From positions 5,314,309-5,378,308 of the forward strand of contig NOKP01000002.1 in the NCBI GenBank assembly GCA_002682825.1: 64,000 bases of DNA, in the 5' to 3' direction. This stretch comes from Neonectria sp. B-13 (Eukaryota; Ascomycota; Sordariomycetes; Hypocreales; Nectriaceae). Position numbers and translations under genes: made by a program. Positions 58,941-64,000 of this stretch are shown one piece after another. Below the pieces are notes generated by a model. That model was not told where the DNA came from and did no database searches. It worked only from the letters and a program-made list of their open reading frames with translations. Position 1 is the first letter of the stretch. Each line of letters opens with the position of its first letter.

Positions 58941-59967
58941 TGGAGAGAAGGAAAAGCCGGAGCTGGGTTAGATTTTGATTGAAAGATTTGGGGCTCGGGA
59001 CGAGCTGACGATTCCTCCGGGCGGAGCTCCTCTGGCCAGGTCTTGGTGTTTAGGGTATTCGGCGCTGCGAGGAGGTTATGAGCTACTGTATACTTAGATG
59101 CTGTGTTTAAGTGATATCCCTTCTCAGGTCAAGAGGCAAGAACTTCCGGTTGTTTTGGGTTGTTTTGCCAAGCTGTGGTTAACACACAGCTCAACTCATC
59201 AACTCTCACTTCGGTGCAAGAGGTCATCTGGTTGATGACCATCATACGTAGGTTCACTGGTGTTCGGGCCAAGATGCCGACGAACCTCCGAATCGCTTTC
59301 CTCTCCATGGCGGGGTTCTTTCAGCGAGTGTCTCCCCCGCCGGAACCGGCCCCTGGCCGACGCTGTAGCAACGAGTACCGGGGATGCTTGCCCATTACAG
59401 TCTGCACTCTGTCGTCTAGAAGGGACGGGGTTGGAGACTACTAGGATCGCAGCAGTCCCAGCCCTTACCTCTGCCCCAGGAAATCCGGAGCAGTAGCACC
59501 TCATTACGAATCCACCTGGTCTGGTCTGGTCTGCTACTCCTCCTACCCTTTCTCCCGACCGCGTAGGTGAGGTACATATTTTCCCCCTCTCTACTCTCTT
59601 CTTACCACCCACCCTCGGGCTCTTTCCGAGTCTCCGTTCAGACCTGCACCGACGCCCGGCATCCCGGAGTCGGAAGACGTCCGTAGCATCCCTTTCGGAG
59701 CTCCTGGCACTCGGCGTCACTGCCCGTCCGTACATCCCGCGTCCGCCCAGAAGGTAGGGTTGGTTGTTCAAGCTGGCTTTCGTGCAGCGGCTTGCGTTTT
59801 CGGGGGTCGGAGTGGGAGCGGGAACTGCAGCAGCAGCAGCAGGCGTAGCAGCAAGTGGTGTGGTCGGCGCAGCCGTCAGGGCCACAGTTCGCAGCGGCAC
59901 GCAGGTACGACACCACCACCACCACCACCACCACTACAGCACCTCGTCGCTCCTGCTTAGATCGGCA
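58941..59967. other. intergenic region between the hydrolase and aminotransferase genes
   Basis: About 1 kb. Downstream of a TAG at 59755 the aminotransferase frame is open without an ATG up to 59968, and this open part includes a (CAC)8 run. A 233-codon frame on the other strand (59199-59900) has no domain and looks like a composition artefact. Confidence 0.5.
59911..59934. repeat. (CAC)8 microsatellite
   Basis: Eight perfect CAC triplets. They would encode His8 if translation of the aminotransferase frame began further upstream, but no ATG supports that. Confidence 0.85.
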
Positions 59968-61526
59968 ATGGAGCCCCGCAGGCCGGACCTGTCCGCCGAC
60001 AGCCCCTCCTCCGCCTCCTCTTCAGCTTCGGCCGCCGCATCGGCCGGGAGGATCTCCCTTGTGTCGAGACACTTGATACAGTCTTCATCTCCTTCATCCT
60101 CCTCCTCTTCTTCTTCTTCAACCCAAACTTCTTCCTTCCCTCAGCAACAGCGCCGATACTCTTCATCCTCCACCATGTCGTCCCAACCCCCGCATGCCAC
60201 TCTGCTCATCCCTGGGCCCATCGAGTTTGACGATGCCGTCCTTCAGTCTATGAGCCACTACAGGTAACTCCTCCCCCTCTACTATATGTCGATCATCACG
60301 ATATAGTACAATTGCTGACGTTTGTCTTCTTCCATAGTGAGAGCCATGTCGGTCCTGCCTTTGTCAACACCTTCGGCGAGACCCTTTCCATGGTTCGCAA
60401 GCTCTTCCAATCGACCGATTCCGCCGCCCAACCCTACGTCATCTCCGGTTCCGGCACCCTGGGCTGGGACATTGTCGCCGCCAACCTCCTTGAGGCCGGC
60501 GAGGATGCCCTTGTCCTCAGCACTGGCTACTTCGGCGACGCCTTCGCTGACTGCCTGCGAACCTACGGCGCGAACGTGACCAAGCTCGATGGCGAGGTCG
60601 GAGGCCGACCCCAGCTCCCCGATATCGAGAAGGCCCTCTCAGAGAAGAAGTACAAGGTCATCACCGTCACCCACGTCGACACGTCGACCGGCGTTCTCAG
60701 CGAGCTCAAGGACCTAACTGCGCTTGTTCGCCGAGTGTCCCCCGAGACTCTCGTCATTGTTGATGGCGTTTGCAGTGTCGCGTGCGAGGAGATTGCCTTT
60801 GATGCGTGGGGTCTTGACGGTGTCGTGACGGCTAGCCAGAAGGCTATCGGCTGCCCCGCTGGCCTGTCCATCTCCTTCTTCAGTGGCCGCGCGATGGATG
60901 CCTTCAAGAACCGCAAGACTCCCCCGACCTCGTACTTCGCCTCCATGAAGAACTGGACCCCTAGTGAGCCTCGCCCCTTGGAGACGCAGCGTAGCTTGCC
61001 ACCATTGCTGACCCATGACCAGTTATGCAAAACTACGAGAACAAGAAGCCTTCATACTTTGCCACTCCCTCTCCCCAGCTCATCCACGCCCTGCACACGG
61101 CACTCACTCAGATCCTGGCGAAGCCCCTGGCCGAGCAGTTCCAGAAGCACATTGAGGTGTCCGACAAGGTCAAGAAGGCTGTGACGGACCTGGGTCTTAA
61201 GGTGGTTGCCACCAAGACGGAGGACCAGGCACACGCCATGACGGCTATCTATCTGCCCGAGACCATCCAGATCGCCGACGTCTTGCCCAAGCTGGCTACC
61301 AAGGGTGTGGTGTTTGCGGGTGGCATTCACAAGGCGATTGCGACGCGGTACATTCGATTCGGACACATGGGTGTCAGCGCGGTAAGTTCTTTCCGGGGTT
61401 CGAAAAAGAAGAAAAAAGGCAGTCGCTAACGTGTTATGCAAACAGTTGGACCCCAACCGAAAGCATATTGACAAGGCTCTGGATGCCCTGCGGGATTCTT
61501 TGTCTGAGGCTGGATATAAGGCATAG
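59968..61526 (+). CDS. agx1: alanine-glyoxylate aminotransferase (class V PLP enzyme)
   Basis: Four exons, 59968-60263, 60338-60963, 61023-61381 and 61446-61526, join in frame to give 453 residues. All introns have GT..AG ends. The conserved enzyme starts at a second in-frame ATG, 60175 (CCACCATGTCG), giving 384 residues, the usual AGX length. It begins TLLIPGPIEFDD, has SGSGTLGWD and the PLP lysine in TASQKAIGCPAG (Lys198 in the short form, 267 in the long), and ends DSLSEAGYKA. The 69-residue extension from 59968 is Ser/Arg-rich, with almost no acidic residues after its first ten, and ends QQRRYSSSST, resembling a mitochondrial presequence with an arginine cleavage motif. The enzyme converts glyoxylate and alanine to glycine and pyruvate. 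No peroxisomal C-terminal signal is present. Which start is used is open; both may be. Confidence 0.88.
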
Positions 61527-62831
61527 ACGAAAGGTGTTTGAAATATACGAGCTTAGAAGTCACTGCGCGCGTGTCATCAAGACAGCGGGCAGGGAGGGAA
61601 ATACAATACAAGAAAAAAATTGGATAGACCTGGTTGATGTGTCTTGAGGAATGCGGATGTGCGCCTTGGTGTATGTATGTTTCAAGATTGACGATTGCCG
61701 CGATGGGACGGAGATTTCGGGTGGCTGGAGTTGTTGGATAGTCGGATCGTCGGATAGACTATCTTATCTGTCACAATGGTACTCCTTGCCGACATCAAAA
61801 TGTTCAAACGGCGCTTCACGAATGTTCAGGGATCTACTTGTTGGTGTCAAGAAGCTGGATTACTCCATCAGCTCATGAGTCCGGATATACAGGGACAGAA
61901 GGCTCTGCAGAAGCAAAGGTGGTTCGGGCCACTCCGTATGGACTTAAAGATGAGCTCTGCGATCGATCGAGGTGGGGTGGGAACCAGGTTGCCTTTCGGA
62001 CAACGCAGAAGGCTGGGAGCAAAGGTGGGATTTCTCATCACATGTACCTGGTACTTGGGCTACAGCGTCATGGTTGCTGGGCCGCGCCGCTGGTTACCTG
62101 GGCCGCCGGTGGAATTAGCGGTGTCGGGTTGCCGGGTTAAAAGTCGCCGGTTCACTGGCGGCGCAGATTCACGTTGGGTAGTGGAGGTCTTAGGTACTTG
62201 TGACGAAAAAATGCCCCTCCCCCCCGCTGACAAAATCAATCGCATCCCCTCTCCTCTCCCCCGCAGCCGGGCGGTGGTTGTTCCAGCTGTTGGGTTTTGG
62301 TGTCGTCGTTCACTGTGACGACCACTGTGAAGGCCACTGTGAAGGCCACTGTGAAGGCCACTGTGAGCGGTGTTGTTACCTGGCGATGCCTCTAGGCGGA
62401 GGCGGCGTCCCCTCCACTAAATCCGACCAGCTAAAGTGCACTGGGTCTTCCTTACCATTGGATATCTCCCCATCTCTCTTCGAACCTCTCTTCTCACTCA
62501 CCTCACCACACCGACGTCGTCCGCTTTCCCATCCACCCTCTTTCTCCCTCTTCCCTCTCTCGCCGCCTGGCTCGTATCCTTTTTCGGATTCTTCACGACC
62601 ACCACTGCAACCGCAACCGCGTCCTCTCTTCTCTTCCCGCCTCTCCCCCTCTATTTCCACTTGGTTAGACCGTGCGCTGCTGCTGCTGTCGTCCAGTCCC
62701 TCGGCTGTCTCTTCTTCCCTGCCAGGCTGGGGCTCTTCTCTCTTGCTACAACTCCTCCCTCCCCCGCCTTGCCCGCCACCTCAAACCGCCCAACTTCTTC
62801 ACAACGCTCCCCCGTGAGCCCGCCGTCCAGC
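61527..62831. other. intergenic and leader region upstream of crm1
   Basis: About 1.3 kb. A 12-base tandem repeat lies at 62322-62367. From about 62440 to 62820 the + strand is strongly pyrimidine-rich, as expected for the leader of a highly expressed fungal gene. Open frames across it are composition-driven. Confidence 0.6.
62322..62367. repeat. 12-base tandem repeat CCACTGTGAAGG
   Basis: Three perfect copies and most of a fourth, about 470 bases upstream of the crm1 start codon. The ACTGTGA core recurs just before it, at 62312. Confidence 0.9.
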
Positions 62832-64000
62832 ATGGCTATCTCCATTGACGAGCTGGACGTTTTCGTCCGCTCCTTCTACGAGGGTCGCGGCGAGCAGGTA
62901 TGTCCTCAGTTGCCCGCCTGGTCCTCTCGTTTTTTCAGCCTGGCCCCGCGCGCCAGGCTATGCACAAGATGCCCAGAACTGACCCGTCGCTGTTGTAGCA
63001 AAAAACCGCCCAAGCTGCACTCAACCAGGTACGAAGAACCCCACACGAACCCGGGTGCCCAAAGGACGACACCAACTGACTTTTTCTGCAGTTCAAGGAA
63101 GACCCGGATGCCTGGCTCATGGTCGACAAGATCCTCTCCGACGCGCAATACCCCCAGACCAAGTGTGCGTCTCTCCCCGCCTCCTCCTTGGCCCGCCCAC
63201 CCACCGGACCAAACACACGATAAAATAATGGCGTAGCTAACAATGTTCGACAGACTTGGGTCTGCAGGTTCTTGATAATGTCATCCTGACGAGGTGGAAG
63301 GTTCTCCCCCGGGAGCAGTGCCAGGGTTCGTTTCCCCCACCACCCCGAGGCCTTTGACTGATGCTGATTGTGTCGCCTCCAGGAATCCGAAACTTCATTG
63401 TCCAGTTTATCATTCAGTGCTCGAGCACCGAGGAATCGTTGCGCCAACAAAAGACACTGCTCAACAAGCTCAACCTCGTCCTCATTTCCGTCCTCAAGCA
63501 GGAGTGGCCACACAACTGGCCAACCTTCATCAACGAGATCATCTCCTCCTGCCACTCAAACCTATCCATCTGCGAGAACAACATGATCATTCTGCGCTTG
63601 CTCTCCGAGGAGGTCTTTGACTACTCCGCCGAGCAAATGACTTCCACCAAGACCCGCAACCTCAAGCAGACCATGTGCGCCGAGTTCTCCCAGATCTTCA
63701 ACCTCTGCCAGGAGGTCCTCAACACCGCCGACCAGCCCAGCCTCGTCAAGGCCACCCTCGAGACACTCCTTCGCTTCTGCAACTGGATCCCTCTGGGTTA
63801 TATTTTCGAGACCCCACTCATAGAGACTCTGCGAACCCGCTTCCTCCCCACCCCCGAGTTCCGGAACATCACTATGCAATGTCTCACTGAAATCGGCGGC
63901 CTACAGACTGGTGGCCCTGGCCAGCCTAACTCGTATGACGAGCAGCTCGTCAAGATGTTCACCGAGGTTCTCAGCACCATTGCTAACATCATTCCGGTCA
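62832..64000 (+). CDS. crm1: exportin-1 / Crm1, 5' part (runs off the window)
   Basis: Five exons are visible: 62832-62897, 62999-63028 (ten codons), 63092-63164, 63254-63325 and 63383 to the window end, giving about 286 residues of a protein normally near 1070. Introns have consensus or near-consensus ends (GTATGT..TTGTAG, GTACGA..CTGCAG, GTGCGT..CGACAG, GTTCGT..CTCCAG). The spliced N-terminus begins MAISIDELDVFVRSFYEG and continues through QKTAQAALNQFKEDPDAWL and YLGLQVLDNVILTRWKVLP, the importin-beta N-terminal region of CRM1. It then runs NFIVQFIIQCSS and KQEWPHNWPTFI into HEAT repeats. Crm1 is the RanGTP-dependent receptor for leucine-rich nuclear export signals at the nuclear pore. The leucine/cysteine site for leptomycin lies beyond the window, so sensitivity cannot be judged. 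Confidence 0.95.

Noticed and set aside
59199..59900. 233-codon frame on the minus strand upstream of the aminotransferase
   Set aside because: It partly mirrors the Ala/Gly/His-rich open stretch of the aminotransferase frame and shows no domain.
59758..59967. N-terminal extension of the aminotransferase through a His8 run
   Set aside because: The frame is open from 59758, but the first possible start is a TTG. The first ATG is at 59968, so the extension lacks a normal start.

Overview
This window is nuclear DNA from a filamentous ascomycete, most likely a Sordariomycete. The genes have short introns (mostly 50-125 bases) with GTAAGT/GTATGT-type donors and CAG or AAG acceptors. Coding sequence is moderately GC-rich, and leaders are pyrimidine- or CA-rich. 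Several genes are fungus-specific: a DIM-2-type DNA methyltransferase, the DASH subunit Spc34, Fta7/CENP-Q, Sld2 and a secreted APP1-domain protein. The species cannot be named from the sequence. I see no rRNA or tRNA gene, no CRISPR array and no intact mobile element.

Layout. 3.0-6.3 kb (+): a triple-AAA ATPase of the CbbX/SpoVK type. 6.8-10.6 kb (-): a DIM-2-like cytosine methyltransferase. 11.7-13.2 kb (-): Sld2, divergent from a RING-finger protein (13.7-14.7, +). 15.3-16.0 kb (+): a DsbA/FrnE-like protein, convergent with Spc34 (16.2-17.0, -). 18.7-19.8 kb (-): a disordered acidic protein. About 5.3 kb without a recognisable gene follows. 25.1-26.9 kb (+): Fta7/CENP-Q with an AT-hook array. 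27.6-28.7 kb (-): a secreted Ser/Thr-rich wall-type protein. About 4.7 kb without a gene follows. 33.4-36.3 kb (-): an Rtp1/TANGO6-like HEAT protein. 36.7-37.2 kb (+): a weak candidate gene or relic. 38.8-40.5 kb (+): a secreted, probably GPI-anchored APP1-domain phosphatase. 44.1-44.5 kb (-): a small two-exon Cys4 protein whose exons are each too short to stand out. 44.5-50.1 kb: gene-poor and very rich in microsatellites. 50.1-52.6 kb (-): Prp43, divergent from PRMT5/Skb1 (53.3-55.9, +), which converges on SmF (56.3-56.8, -). 57.9-58.9 kb (+): an alpha/beta hydrolase. 60.0-61.5 kb (+): alanine-glyoxylate aminotransferase. 62.8 kb to the window end (+): the 5' part of exportin Crm1.

Most genes are conserved single-copy housekeeping genes: splicing (Prp43, SmF, PRMT5), chromosome segregation (Spc34, Fta7), replication initiation (Sld2), RNA polymerase II import or assembly (Rtp1) and nuclear export (Crm1). 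They are not an operon or a biosynthetic cluster. Prp43, PRMT5 and SmF lie side by side and all act in snRNP biology, but nothing here shows this is more than chance. I did not find a clear new multi-gene system. The observations most worth following are: a splice-created upstream ORF overlapping the DIM-2 start codon; SUMO-interaction-like motifs at the DIM-2 C-terminus; the small Cys4 gene; the AT-hook array on CENP-Q; GATA-type palindromes upstream of spc34 and prp43; and the repeat-dense block at 45-50 kb.
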